A stretch of 64,000 nt of DNA from Flavobacteriaceae bacterium PS02336 (GTDB lineage: Bacteria > Bacteroidota > Bacteroidia > Flavobacteriales > Flavobacteriaceae), in contig JASCOF010000004.1 in NCBI GenBank assembly GCA_029960065.1, positions 186,001 to 250,000 on the forward strand, read 5' to 3'. The notes below the pieces were generated by a model. It searched no databases and was not told the DNA's origin. It saw only the letters and a program-made list of their open reading frames with translations. Positions 31,254 to 40,199 of the stretch are shown here, in pieces. A program made the position numbers and the translations under genes. Position 1 is the first letter of the stretch; each line of letters starts with the position of its first letter.

Positions 31254-33032
31254 ATGTCATTAGCACAAATTCTAACACCTTCTATACAAAAAGCAATTCA
31301 GGCATTATTTGATGTTACTGTTGATAAAATCGAATTTCAAACTACTAGAAAAGAGTTTGAAGGCGATATTACAATGGTAATTTTTCCATTGCTCAAAGTC
31401 ATTAAAAGCAATCCAGCAGAACTAGGAAATAAAATCGGAAATTATTTAGTTGAAAATGTTGAAAATGTTGCACGCTTTAACGTAGTTTCTGGTTTCTTGA
31501 ATATTGTGATTTCAGATCGTTATTATTTGAATTTTTTTAATGGAATAAAAGACCAAAAACAATTTGGTTTTGTATCACCAAATCCTGCTGAGAAAGCTGT
31601 AATGGTTGAATATTCCTCTCCAAATACAAACAAGCCTTTGCACTTAGGTCATGTTCGTAACAATTTGTTAGGATATTCTGTTGCTGAAATTCTAAAAGCT
31701 TCTGGTAAAAAAGTGTACAAAACACAAATTATCAACGATAGAGGAATTCACATTTGTAAGTCAATGTTGGCTTGGGAAAAATTCGGAAACGGAGAAACTC
31801 CGGAAACTTCTGGTTTAAAAGGCGATAAATTAGTTGGAAAATATTATGTTGAGTTTGATAAAGCTTACAAAGCTGAAATTAATGGTTTAATAGAAACTGG
31901 TAAAACAGAAGAAGAAGCCAAAAAACAAGCACCAATCATTATTGAAGCGCAAGATATGCTTAAGAAATGGGAAGCTGGTGATGAAAAAGTGATTGAGCTT
32001 TGGAAAAAAATGAATGAATGGGTTTATGAAGGTTTCGCAACAACTTACACCAACCTTGGAGTTAATTTTGATAAATATTACTACGAAAGTAACACTTATT
32101 TATTAGGAAAAGATGTTGTGCAGGTAGGTTTAGATAAAGGTGTTTTCGAAAAAGATCCGGACGGTTCTGTTTGGATTGATTTGACTGATGAAGGTCTGGA
32201 TCGTAAAATTGTTTTACGTTCTGATGGAACTGCGGTTTATATGACGCAGGATATTGGAACTGCCATTCAGCGTGTAAAAGACATGCCAGATGTGGGCGGA
32301 ATGGTTTACACTGTTGGAAACGAACAAGATTACCACTTTAAAGTATTATTCTTGATCTTGAAAAAATTAGGTTTTGACTGGGCTTCAAGCTTATATCATT
32401 TATCATACGGAATGGTAGATTTACCATCTGGAAAAATGAAAAGCCGTGAAGGAACTGTTGTAGATGCAGACGATTTAATGCAGGATATGACTGATACTGC
32501 AAAACAAATATCTGAAGACTTAGGAAAATTAGACAGCTATTCTGACGAAGAAAAAGCAAAACTGTATAAAACAATTGGTCTTGGAGCGTTGAAATATTAT
32601 ATTTTAAAAGTAGATCCTAAAAAACGTATTTTGTTTAATCCAGAAGAATCTGTTGATTTTGCAGGAAATACAGGTCCGTTTATTCAATATACATATGCAA
32701 GGATTCAGTCGATAATTCGTAAAGCAGATTTTGATTTTTCTGCTAAAATTGAGATTGAAGAACTTCACGAAAAGGAAAAAGAATTGGTTAAGCAGATTGA
32801 ACTTTTTCCAGAGGTAATTCAGAATGCTGCTCAAAATCACAGTCCAGCTCTGATTGCCAATTATACTTACGATTTGGTAAAAGAATATAATTCATTTTAT
32901 CAATCTGTTCATATTTTAGGAGAAGTTGATTTAACTAAAAAAATATTTAGAGTACAGCTTTCTCAGAAAGTAGCAGAAGTAATTAACTCTGCATTCCAAT
33001 TATTAGGAATTGAAGTTCCAGAGAGAATGTAA
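31254..33032 (+). CDS. argS: Arginine--tRNA ligase
   Basis: Class I aminoacyl-tRNA synthetase of 592 residues. The N-terminal Add1 domain (residues 1-110) is followed by the HIGH motif in SSPNTNKPLHLGHVRNN near residue 129, the KMSK equivalent MKSREG near residue 394, and the anticodon-binding all-helical C-terminal domain with YTYARIQSI. Essential cytoplasmic enzyme. It stands alone with its own promoter and terminator. Confidence 0.97.
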   Translation: MSLAQILTPSIQKAIQALFDVTVDKIEFQTTRKEFEGDITMVIFPLLKVIKSNPAELGNKIGNYLVENVENVARFNVVSGFLNIVISDRYYLNFFNGIKDQKQFGFVSPNPAEKAVMVEYSSPNTNKPLHLGHVRNNLLGYSVAEILKASGKKVYKTQIINDRGIHICKSMLAWEKFGNGETPETSGLKGDKLVGKYYVEFDKAYKAEINGLIETGKTEEEAKKQAPIIIEAQDMLKKWEAGDEKVIELWKKMNEWVYEGFATTYTNLGVNFDKYYYESNTYLLGKDVVQVGLDKGVFEKDPDGSVWIDLTDEGLDRKIVLRSDGTAVYMTQDIGTAIQRVKDMPDVGGMVYTVGNEQDYHFKVLFLILKKLGFDWASSLYHLSYGMVDLPSGKMKSREGTVVDADDLMQDMTDTAKQISEDLGKLDSYSDEEKAKLYKTIGLGALKYYILKVDPKKRILFNPEESVDFAGNTGPFIQYTYARIQSIIRKADFDFSAKIEIEELHEKEKELVKQIELFPEVIQNAAQNHSPALIANYTYDLVKEYNSFYQSVHILGEVDLTKKIFRVQLSQKVAEVINSAFQLLGIEVPERM

Positions 33033-33050
33033 TTTTACATTTTAATATAT

Positions 33051-33092
33051 AAAGAGCCGATAATTAATTTTTAATTATCGGCTCTTTTTTTA
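33051..33092 (+). terminator. Terminator after argS
   Basis: Sixteen-base arms AAAGAGCCGATAATTA and TAATTATCGGCTCTTT followed by a T run. Confidence 0.92.
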
Positions 33093-33364
33093 ATGGCGTA
33101 TTTATAACAGCGGTGTTTTTTGGGCTGAAATTAAAGACAATATCATTATAATGTTAAGGAATTCAATGAATGAATTTTCGTGTAAAAAATTGTAAATAAC
33201 ATTTGGGAATATCGTTTTTATATTTATGTTTACGGTAAGAAAAATTTTAGTAATAATCACGCGTAAATGCAATAAAAATAGATGTTTAGATATTTTTTTA
33301 TTGTCAAAAATAATCGAGGAAGCCGAAAATCGTGAGAGTAGGCAAAATTTTAAACCCAAAAACA
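33093..33364. other. Gene-free stretch before the secreted protein gene
   Basis: AT-rich sequence without a credible frame; a minus-strand frame here lacks coding character. No clear promoter box was found for the gene at 33365. Confidence 0.5.
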
Positions 33365-34075
33365 ATGATTAAAAAACCTTTACTATTAATGATGTTATTT
33401 TTTGCATTTACAGCAATGAATGCGCAAGATTTAATTAACCCATCTTATGGATTTTCACACAACAAAACAGCTTACATTACTCTGGCAGATGGAACAGAAC
33501 TTAGCGGAACTATCAGAGACATTGACAGAGACAAGGGATTAATAGAATTCATTAAATTACAAGATGCTGCTGGAAAAAAACACAAACTAAAACCAGAAGA
33601 TATCAAACATATGTACTTACCGCCAAGCGGACTAGACAGCTTTGCTAAAAAACTTGATTTTATTTCAGATTTTAAACAATGGAATGATGATCAATTGAAC
33701 CAAGAATACATCAAAGAAGGTTATGCTTATTTTGAAACAGCTGACGTAAAAATTAAGAAAAAAACATCGAAACTATTAATGCAGTTATTAAACCCTGCAT
33801 TTAGTAAAGAAATTAAAATCTACTGCGACCCGCATGCAAAAGAAACTACATCTTTAGGAGTTGGTGGAGTTAAATTTGTTGGAGGAGATGCAAAATCTTA
33901 TTACGTAGCTAAAAAAGATGCGCCAGCATTTTTATTAAAGAAAAAAGAATACAAAAAAGAATTTGCTCCATTATGGGGAGGTTGCGATAAATTAATTTCT
34001 GCAACTCCAGAACCAAAATGGACAGACTTAACAAAACATGCAATTAGTTATTCTGAATGTGCAGAAGGTAAATAA
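33365..34075 (+). CDS. Exported protein of unknown function
   Basis: A 236-residue protein. Signal peptide MIKKPLLLMMLFFAFTAMNAQ begins at 33365; the in-frame earlier start at 33332 adds a short basic extension and is less likely. The mature part starts with an SH3-like small beta region (TAYITLADGTELSGTIRDI, about residues 34-52) resembling RNA/DNA-independent Sm-like or DUF sequences, followed by a basic stretch. Near the C-terminus are two cysteines (LWGGCDKLI, YSECAEG) and one in IYCDPHAKE. I recognise no family. It lies alone between two terminators. Confidence 0.75.
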   Translation: MIKKPLLLMMLFFAFTAMNAQDLINPSYGFSHNKTAYITLADGTELSGTIRDIDRDKGLIEFIKLQDAAGKKHKLKPEDIKHMYLPPSGLDSFAKKLDFISDFKQWNDDQLNQEYIKEGYAYFETADVKIKKKTSKLLMQLLNPAFSKEIKIYCDPHAKETTSLGVGGVKFVGGDAKSYYVAKKDAPAFLLKKKEYKKEFAPLWGGCDKLISATPEPKWTDLTKHAISYSECAEGK

Positions 34076-34108
34076 TACAGTTTCACTAGAACACATAATT
34101 TAAATGCG

Positions 34109-34142
34109 AAAGCCGGTAGTTTTATAACTATCGGCTTTTTTT
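34109..34142 (+). terminator. Terminator after the exported protein gene
   Basis: Arms AAAGCCGGTAGTT and AACTATCGGCTTT (one G-U) with a four-base loop and a T run. Confidence 0.9.
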
Positions 34143-34546
34143 TGGATTGAACCCAAGAAGACTACAATATATTAAAGTAATAAAAGGTATATAATTTGGC
34201 TTTTTCTATTGTTTTTTTGACTCTTAAGGGATATCTGAAGCCTTACTCTTATAATACATTTGTGCAAAATTTTATTATAAGAAATAAACAGAAGAGTAGA
34301 AATATCCATCTGTGTATTTTGAAAAGTTTATAGAGATATTTTCCGATACACCATTTTATCTATTTTGAATTAGTAAACTTTTAGAAAAGAATGATTAAAA
34401 GGAATAAGCCGTCTAGAATTTCTAGGCGGTTTTTTTATTTTGTAAGTTAAGTATTTCATTTTTTAATGTTAAAAAGAAATAATTTCTTGTTAAAATTATT
34501 TTAATTTTCTAAGTTGCGCCCCTTAATAATTCAAAACAAAAAAATA
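34143..34546. other. Long leader region of the susCD operon
   Basis: No protein gene. TACATTTG at 34255-34262 is an exact -7 box; a transcript from it would meet a terminator-like hairpin (34406-34437) before reaching susC. Bases 34360-34437 form copy A of a duplicated element whose copy B lies after susD (39061-39135). Possible readings are a small RNA, or an attenuated leader. Confidence 0.55.
34360..34437 (+). ncRNA. Duplicated hairpin element, copy A (candidate small RNA)
   Basis: Begins with CTATTTTG, which resembles a -7 box, and ends 78 bases later in a terminator (AAGCCGTCTAGAA / TTCTAGGCGGTTT then T run). The element is clearly similar along its length to copy B. The conserved pattern promoter-like box, about 60 bases, terminator fits a short RNA gene. 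Expression is not shown by sequence. Confidence 0.4.
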
Positions 34547-37500
34547 ATGAAACAAAAGCTACGAGGATTAACGGTGTTTTTTTTTGTTTTAGCAATGCAA
34601 TTTGCTTTTGCGCAACAAAAAAAAATTACAGGAACAGTTTTAGACAATGCAGGAATGCCTTTACCTGGTGCTAGTATTTTGGTTAAGGGTACAAAATTAG
34701 GAGCTCAAACTGATTTTGATGGAAAATATGTAATTAGTGCAGCATCTAATCAGGTTCTGGTATTTAGCTACATCGGAATGAAAACACAAGAAGTTCCAGC
34801 AACTTCCACTTTAATTAATGTAAAATTAAAAGACGATTCGGTTGAGTTGGAAGGTGTTGTAGTTACTGCACTGGGAATTAAAAAAGATGAAAAAAAGCTA
34901 GGTTATGCTGTTTCTAAAGTAACTTCAGAAGAGATTACAAGGTCAGGGGAGCAAAATGTTGTTCAAGCTTTGGCAGGAAAAGCTGCAGGAGTTCAAGTAA
35001 TTGGTTCAGGAGGAACACCAGGTGCTTCAAGTAAAATTATTATTAGAGGTGTAAATACGATTACAGGAACGTCAGATCCCTTAATTGTTGTTGATGGAGT
35101 GCCAATTGATAACAGTACAAGTCAAACAAGTGCCGGAGATAATCCTTTTAATGCAAACTTGTCAGGAATAAATAATTCAAATAGAGCTTTAGATATTAAC
35201 CCAAATGATATTGAAAGCGTATCTGTTCTTAAAGGCCCAGCCGCAGCGGCTTTATATGGAGAAAGAGCAGGAAACGGCGTTATTATTTATACAACTAAAA
35301 AAGGTAAGGCTGGAAAAGGCTTAGGGATTGATTATTCAACTTCATTGGCAATTGATAAAGTAAGTCAGCTTCCGGCAAGGCAGAATAAATATGTTCAGGG
35401 TACTAGTGAAACAGCAACAGGAGTGAACCTAGGTACACCTCAAAGCTGGGGGCCTTCTGCAGAATCTATTGGCGTACCAATGTATGATAATGTTAGGAAT
35501 TTCTTTCAAGAAGGTCTAACATTTACAAATAATTTATCATTTTACGGAGGAGATGAAAAAGCAACTTATAGGGCTTCTTACGGAAATGTTACGCAAACAG
35601 GTATGGTCCCAGAAACAGGTTTAAAAAGAAACACTCTGAGGGTTGTTGGAGATTTAAAATTAAGTGAAAAATGGAAAACGGGAGGAAGTCTTCAATACAC
35701 CCATACAACAAATACATTGGCTCAAAACGGAAGTAATGTGTCTGGAGTAATGTTAAGTTTATTGCGATCTGTAGGAAATTATGATTTAAGAAATTATATA
35801 GATGCGGAAGGGAATAATGCTAATTATGTTTCAAGTTATGATAATCCATATTTTACAGTTCATGAAAACCCTGCAACAAGTGATGTTAATCGTGTTTTTG
35901 GAAATATGTATTTAACTTATTCTCCTGCTGATTGGTTATCCTTAACAGCAAAAGCAGGGCTCGATACCTATTCAGATTACAGGAAACAAGTTTATGCAAT
36001 TTCATCAAACGGGGATAATCTTGCTGGTATTGGAGAAGTAGCTTTTAATAATATTAATAATAAGCAATTCTACGGAGATTTTATAGCAAGTGGTTTATTG
36101 CCATTGCGGTCTGAATGGCTTAAAATAAATTATACAGCAGGACTTAATTTACGTTCGTCACAAAATACAGATGTATTTTCAAGAGGTAAAGAACTTGCTG
36201 TAAGAGGGGTTTACAATTTGTCAAATGCAACCCAGCTATATGCATCTAATTCAGAAGTTAATATAATGTCTAGAGCATTATTTGGACAATTGGAATTTGA
36301 TGTTAAAAACCAGCTTTTTATAACAGGTTCTGTTAGAAAAGAATGGTCATCAACTTATGGAACAAATGCAAACAGTGCTATTTTTCCTGCTGCTTCAGCT
36401 TCATGGATTTTGACAAATTCATTTGATCTTCCAGAATGGACCAGTTTTGCAAAATTGACATACGGTTATGGAGAAGTTGGTATTGCGCCTCAGCCTTATT
36501 ATACGATCAGTACTTATTCACAGCCATTTATGACAGATGGTTTCACGGATGGTTTAAGTTTTCCATATAATGGAGTTAATGGAATGTCTGTTTCGGGTGT
36601 TTTAGGAAATCAAAATTTAAAACCTGAAAGAGTCTTAGGTCATGAACTAGGATTGAGCACTAAATTTTTAGAAAATCGTTTAACATTAGATGTGAATTTA
36701 TATTATAAAACATCTAAAGATTTATTGATCAGAATGCCATTACCACAATCAAGTGGATTTGGTTTAGTATATCAAAATGCAGCAGAATTAGTAAATAAAG
36801 GTATTGAAGTTGAATTAGGTTTTGACCTATTCAAGAAAGGCAGCTCATTTCAATGGAATGTGAATGCAAACTGGGCTAAAAACGAAAATAAAGTTACAGA
36901 TATTTCAGGAAATTTAGATGCAATTTCTATTGAAACTGCTTTTGGTTCAATAGGATATTATGCAGTTAAAGGACAGCCTTTAGGTAGTTTTTATGGAACA
37001 AAATGGCAAAGAGATGCAAACGGACAAAAGATTATTGGAACTGATGGTTTGCCATTAATAGAATCTGAAACAGGAAATCTAGGAAACTCTGCTCCAAAGT
37101 GGACAGGTGGTTTTAGAAATACTTTTTCTTATAAAAGAGTTACACTGTCTGGTTTATTAGACTTTAGACATGGTGGTGCAGTATATAACGGAACATTAGC
37201 GAGATTGCACAACTTTGGTGTATCTGAAGCTTCTGCTGACAGAGAACATACTTATGTTATTGACGGTGTAAAAACAGATGGTACTGTAAATGATATTGCT
37301 ATTTCAGCTAAAAATTATTATCAAAAATACTTAGGTGATGGAGGAGGTGCATCAGAAGAAGCAATAACAGATGTTAATTGGGTTAGACTGCGTGACATTA
37401 CTTTAAGTTATGATTTCAATGTCAAAAAAATTGTGGCTATTAATTCGGCTCAATTGTCATTTACAGGAAGAAATCTATGGTTAGATACTAATTATAAAGG

Positions 37501-37612
37501 AGTTGATCCCGAAACTAGTTTGACTGGTGCTGGCTCAAGAATTAATGGCTTAGATTACTTTAATAATCCTGGAAGCAAATCATTTATAATGACTCTTAAA
37601 GTCGGATTCTAA
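34547..37612 (+). CDS. SusC/RagA family TonB-linked outer-membrane protein
   Basis: TonB-dependent importer of 1021 residues, partner of the SusD-like lipoprotein that follows 17 bases later. The signal peptide starts at 34547 (MKQKLRGLTVFFFVLAMQFAFAQ); an in-frame upstream codon at 34514 is rejected. Domain order: carboxypeptidase-like N-terminal domain (residues 25-100, with GTVLDNAGMPLPGASILVKG), TonB-box region, plug with AGKAAGVQVIGSGG and DPLIVVDGVPIDN, and a 22-strand barrel ending FIMTLKVGF. No glycoside hydrolase, sulfatase or regulator lies nearby, so the substrate is unknown. Confidence 0.95.
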   Translation: MKQKLRGLTVFFFVLAMQFAFAQQKKITGTVLDNAGMPLPGASILVKGTKLGAQTDFDGKYVISAASNQVLVFSYIGMKTQEVPATSTLINVKLKDDSVELEGVVVTALGIKKDEKKLGYAVSKVTSEEITRSGEQNVVQALAGKAAGVQVIGSGGTPGASSKIIIRGVNTITGTSDPLIVVDGVPIDNSTSQTSAGDNPFNANLSGINNSNRALDINPNDIESVSVLKGPAAAALYGERAGNGVIIYTTKKGKAGKGLGIDYSTSLAIDKVSQLPARQNKYVQGTSETATGVNLGTPQSWGPSAESIGVPMYDNVRNFFQEGLTFTNNLSFYGGDEKATYRASYGNVTQTGMVPETGLKRNTLRVVGDLKLSEKWKTGGSLQYTHTTNTLAQNGSNVSGVMLSLLRSVGNYDLRNYIDAEGNNANYVSSYDNPYFTVHENPATSDVNRVFGNMYLTYSPADWLSLTAKAGLDTYSDYRKQVYAISSNGDNLAGIGEVAFNNINNKQFYGDFIASGLLPLRSEWLKINYTAGLNLRSSQNTDVFSRGKELAVRGVYNLSNATQLYASNSEVNIMSRALFGQLEFDVKNQLFITGSVRKEWSSTYGTNANSAIFPAASASWILTNSFDLPEWTSFAKLTYGYGEVGIAPQPYYTISTYSQPFMTDGFTDGLSFPYNGVNGMSVSGVLGNQNLKPERVLGHELGLSTKFLENRLTLDVNLYYKTSKDLLIRMPLPQSSGFGLVYQNAAELVNKGIEVELGFDLFKKGSSFQWNVNANWAKNENKVTDISGNLDAISIETAFGSIGYYAVKGQPLGSFYGTKWQRDANGQKIIGTDGLPLIESETGNLGNSAPKWTGGFRNTFSYKRVTLSGLLDFRHGGAVYNGTLARLHNFGVSEASADREHTYVIDGVKTDGTVNDIAISAKNYYQKYLGDGGGASEEAITDVNWVRLRDITLSYDFNVKKIVAINSAQLSFTGRNLWLDTNYKGVDPETSLTGAGSRINGLDYFNNPGSKSFIMTLKVGF

Positions 37613-37629
37613 TTTTAAATTTAATAAAA

Positions 37630-39021
37630 ATGAAAAGATATATAAAAAGTATTATTCTGGCAGCATTTAGCCTTAGCTTGCTTACAGGTTGTGATTCTGA
37701 GTTAGATCACTTTAATGAAAATCCAAACTCTCCAATCTCTACTACTCCAACTTTATTGTTGTCTGCGATGGAAGTTTCTACTTTTTCAACTCATACAGGA
37801 GGATTAATTAGAACTTCAAATATTTTTGACCAGCATTTAGCTGGAACTAGTGTGGGGCAATTAGGCGATATTCAGCGTTACATCGTTAGTGAACAAGATG
37901 TAAATAATGAATGGAATACACTGTATGGAACTACTTTAATCAGCGGTCATATATTAAATCGTGATTTTGCTGAACATTATCCTTATTATAATGGTATCGG
38001 ACAAATATTGACTGCAATAAATTTAAGCTATGCAACAGATTTATGGGGAGATGTTCCTTATGATGATGCTTTTAAAGCAGATCAAGGAAATAAAATGCCA
38101 AAATATAATACGCAACAAGAAATTTATCAAAGACTACAGGAAATTTTGGATGAAGCGATTGTAAACTTAAACAAATCGGTTTCAAGTAATATTTCTTTGC
38201 CGGCTAATGATGATTTTATTTTTAATGGTGATACTAAAAAATGGATTCAGACAGCTTATGTCCTTAAGGCAAGATTTGCTTTAAGGCTGACTCAAGTTGA
38301 TACTGATGCAGCAAAAAAAGCTTTGGAATATATAAGTGCTTCTGGAGTAAGTTCAAATGATGATGATGCTAATACTTTTTTTCCTGGTACATCAAATGGA
38401 CTTAACCAATGGTACGCTTTTGATAGAAGCCGTGTCAATTATCTAAAAACTGGTGCTTATTTTGTGAATTCATTGCAAAATGTAAATGATCCAAGATTGC
38501 CATTTTCGATCGCTTTGAATAAGCCAAAGCCACCTATAGTTCCAATTTATGTGGGTAATGCTCCCGAAGATTTAGACACAACTTCATCATCTTATATTGG
38601 TTCTGCTTTTGCAAGTGCTACGTCTGCAATTGGCTTAGTTACTTATACTGAAGCGAAATTTATTGAGGCTGAAGCAAAACTGCGTTTAGGTCAAGATGCC
38701 AAATCAGCATTCCAACAGGCAGTTGGTGCATCGGTGTTAAAAATTACAGGAACTGCTCCTACATCTGAGTTTTTGGAATCTGCGACTGCAATAGTAGATT
38801 TAGAAAATATTATTAAACAAAAATATCTTGCTTTATTCTTAACTATGGAGCCTTATAATGATTATAGAAGAACTGGATTTCCTGCTTTAGTACCAAATCA
38901 GTCTTCTAATAAAAAAGAGATTCCATTAAGATTACCGACTCCTTCAGACGAGAGACAGTACAATGTAAATGCAACAGTAGTAAGTAATGTTACTACAAAT
39001 GTGTGGTGGGATAAAAACTAA
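37630..39021 (+). CDS. SusD/RagB family nutrient-binding lipoprotein
   Basis: A 463-residue surface lipoprotein (lipobox LLTGC, Cys21) of the second SusD class (SusD-like_2). After the anchor it shows the family start FNENPNSPISTTP, TPR-like helices with YATDLWGDVPYDDAFK near residue 130, the ARFALRLTQ helix, and the ending NDYRRTGFPALVP followed by PLRLPTPSDERQYN. It captures the ligand and closes the SusC lid. It is co-transcribed with susC; the pair is bracketed by the duplicated hairpin element. Confidence 0.95.
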   Translation: MKRYIKSIILAAFSLSLLTGCDSELDHFNENPNSPISTTPTLLLSAMEVSTFSTHTGGLIRTSNIFDQHLAGTSVGQLGDIQRYIVSEQDVNNEWNTLYGTTLISGHILNRDFAEHYPYYNGIGQILTAINLSYATDLWGDVPYDDAFKADQGNKMPKYNTQQEIYQRLQEILDEAIVNLNKSVSSNISLPANDDFIFNGDTKKWIQTAYVLKARFALRLTQVDTDAAKKALEYISASGVSSNDDDANTFFPGTSNGLNQWYAFDRSRVNYLKTGAYFVNSLQNVNDPRLPFSIALNKPKPPIVPIYVGNAPEDLDTTSSSYIGSAFASATSAIGLVTYTEAKFIEAEAKLRLGQDAKSAFQQAVGASVLKITGTAPTSEFLESATAIVDLENIIKQKYLALFLTMEPYNDYRRTGFPALVPNQSSNKKEIPLRLPTPSDERQYNVNATVVSNVTTNVWWDKN

Positions 39022-39060
39022 AAAAAGTTGAATGTTTTTTAAATCCTTATATCTTTTTAA

Positions 39061-39135
39061 CTATTTTGGATAAGTAAACCTTTTAATGAAAAAGAATGTA
39101 AGGGATAAACCGTCTAAGTTTTTTAGATAGTTTTT
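39061..39135 (+). ncRNA. Duplicated hairpin element, copy B (candidate small RNA)
   Basis: Starts CTATTTTGGATAAGTAAAC and ends with hairpin AAACCGTCTAA / TTAGATAGTTT (one mismatch) plus T run, paralleling copy A at 34360-34437. It may be a decayed duplicate, and could be the susD terminator, although a stronger terminator follows. Confidence 0.35.
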
Positions 39136-39143
39136 AACGTAAA

Positions 39144-39174
39144 AAAGCCGGAAGTCTCAAAACTTCCGGCTTTC
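39144..39174. terminator. Bidirectional terminator susD / DUF6607 gene
   Basis: Arms AAAGCCGGAAGT and ACTTCCGGCTTT with a six-base loop between convergent genes. Confidence 0.88.
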
Positions 39175-39193
39175 TTATAACAACTAATTCTAA

Positions 39194-40096
39194 TTACTTA
39201 ACAAATTTGTCAATGATTTTATCCGTTTCTGCTTTTGCAGTGTCTGGTTTTAAATCAAATAATAAAGAGTAAAGAGCTTTTCTATCTACTTTAGCTTCTA
39301 AGTTTAAGTCTTTATGTCTGTCAAAAAGAGTTTGCCATTTATCGCGAACATTTTTCCAAAGAACATTATTTTCTGCCCACCATTTTTGTCCAGCGATACA
39401 TTTAGAATCGTCTACTTTAGTGTAAACGTCAAATCCTTTTTCCTGCGCTAACAAAACATCTTTTCCAGCATCGTCACGAACCAATTTGTCGTTATCTTGC
39501 TCGTGATTCCATCCTGTAGCTGTGATTTCGTGAATATTTCTTCTTTTTAAAACATTATAATCGTTACGTTTTGTCTGCTCTCTTCTAGGAAGTGGAGCAT
39601 CAGCAACATTTGCCCAGTAATCTTTTCCATCTACATGTACCCAAGTTGAAGAACCTTCGTATCTTGGACTATCATCTACTTGATATACTTTTTGAGTCCA
39701 CTGACCTTTAACTGCTTTTTTATCTAATTTTTTGTATTTCCAAGAAGTTCCTTTGTCAAAACTATATAAGTCTGTGTTTTCGTATAGCCAGTCTTGTCTC
39801 CAGTGTTTGATAATCATATCAGGACTTACAATAAGTAAATGCTGCATTACAATTTTGTTAGGAGTATCCTCTAATAATTGAACCCATTCTAAAGCCGATT
39901 CATGTTTTGTCTCAGATGGTTTATAGGTAAGAGAATCTTTTGGGTATGAAAATGTTTCAGTAAAATTAAATTTCACTTCATAACAACCGCACATCGATTT
40001 AATCGATTTTATATCTTGTTGTTTCTTGTCCTGACTAAAACCAAGACTGCATGTTAAAGCCACAGCGGCTGACATTAAAAGGCTTTTTGAAATCAT
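39194..40096 (-). CDS. DUF6607-like exported protein
   Basis: A 300-residue protein with signal peptide MISKSLLMSAAVALTCSLGFSQ. It carries CGCYEVKFNFTETF near residue 38, tryptophan-rich blocks (KHWRQDWLYEN, SSTWVHVDGKDYWANVADAPLPRREQ) and RRNIHEITATGWNHEQDN. I recall this as the DUF6607 family, often encoded beside HmuY/TonB receptor genes, though I cannot confirm it here. It is divergent from the haem receptor gene and shares a compact promoter region with it, suggesting co-regulation and a role in haem or iron acquisition. Confidence 0.7.
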   Translation of the reverse strand: MISKSLLMSAAVALTCSLGFSQDKKQQDIKSIKSMCGCYEVKFNFTETFSYPKDSLTYKPSETKHESALEWVQLLEDTPNKIVMQHLLIVSPDMIIKHWRQDWLYENTDLYSFDKGTSWKYKKLDKKAVKGQWTQKVYQVDDSPRYEGSSTWVHVDGKDYWANVADAPLPRREQTKRNDYNVLKRRNIHEITATGWNHEQDNDKLVRDDAGKDVLLAQEKGFDVYTKVDDSKCIAGQKWWAENNVLWKNVRDKWQTLFDRHKDLNLEAKVDRKALYSLLFDLKPDTAKAETDKIIDKFVK

Positions 40097-40123
40097 AACT
40101 TATTGTTTTGTTTTTAATTTTTG

Positions 40124-40171
40124 CAAATATATAAATTTAATTTAGAATAGTTAAAAATAGTTATATATTTG
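40124..40171. promoter_or_regulatory. Mirror-image divergent promoters
   Basis: Minus-strand -7 box TATATTTGC (box at 40124-40131) and plus-strand -7 box TATATTTGC (40164-40171) face away from each other, with 32 bases between. Both -33 regions must overlap this AT-rich spacer, which contains TTTAGAATAGTTAAAA, a weak dyad. A single regulator could govern both genes. Confidence 0.65.
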
Positions 40172-40199
40172 CATCGGTTATTAAGACTTAATAAAAATA

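Noticed and set aside
33102-33365. Minus-strand frame of 87 codons between argS and the secreted protein gene
   Set aside because: Strongly AT-driven, no coding character or start signal, and it overlaps the leader of a real gene.
40132-40163. A clear Fur box between the divergent haem promoters
   Set aside because: TTTAGAATAGTTAAAA matches a dyad at only about five of eight positions, too weak to call.
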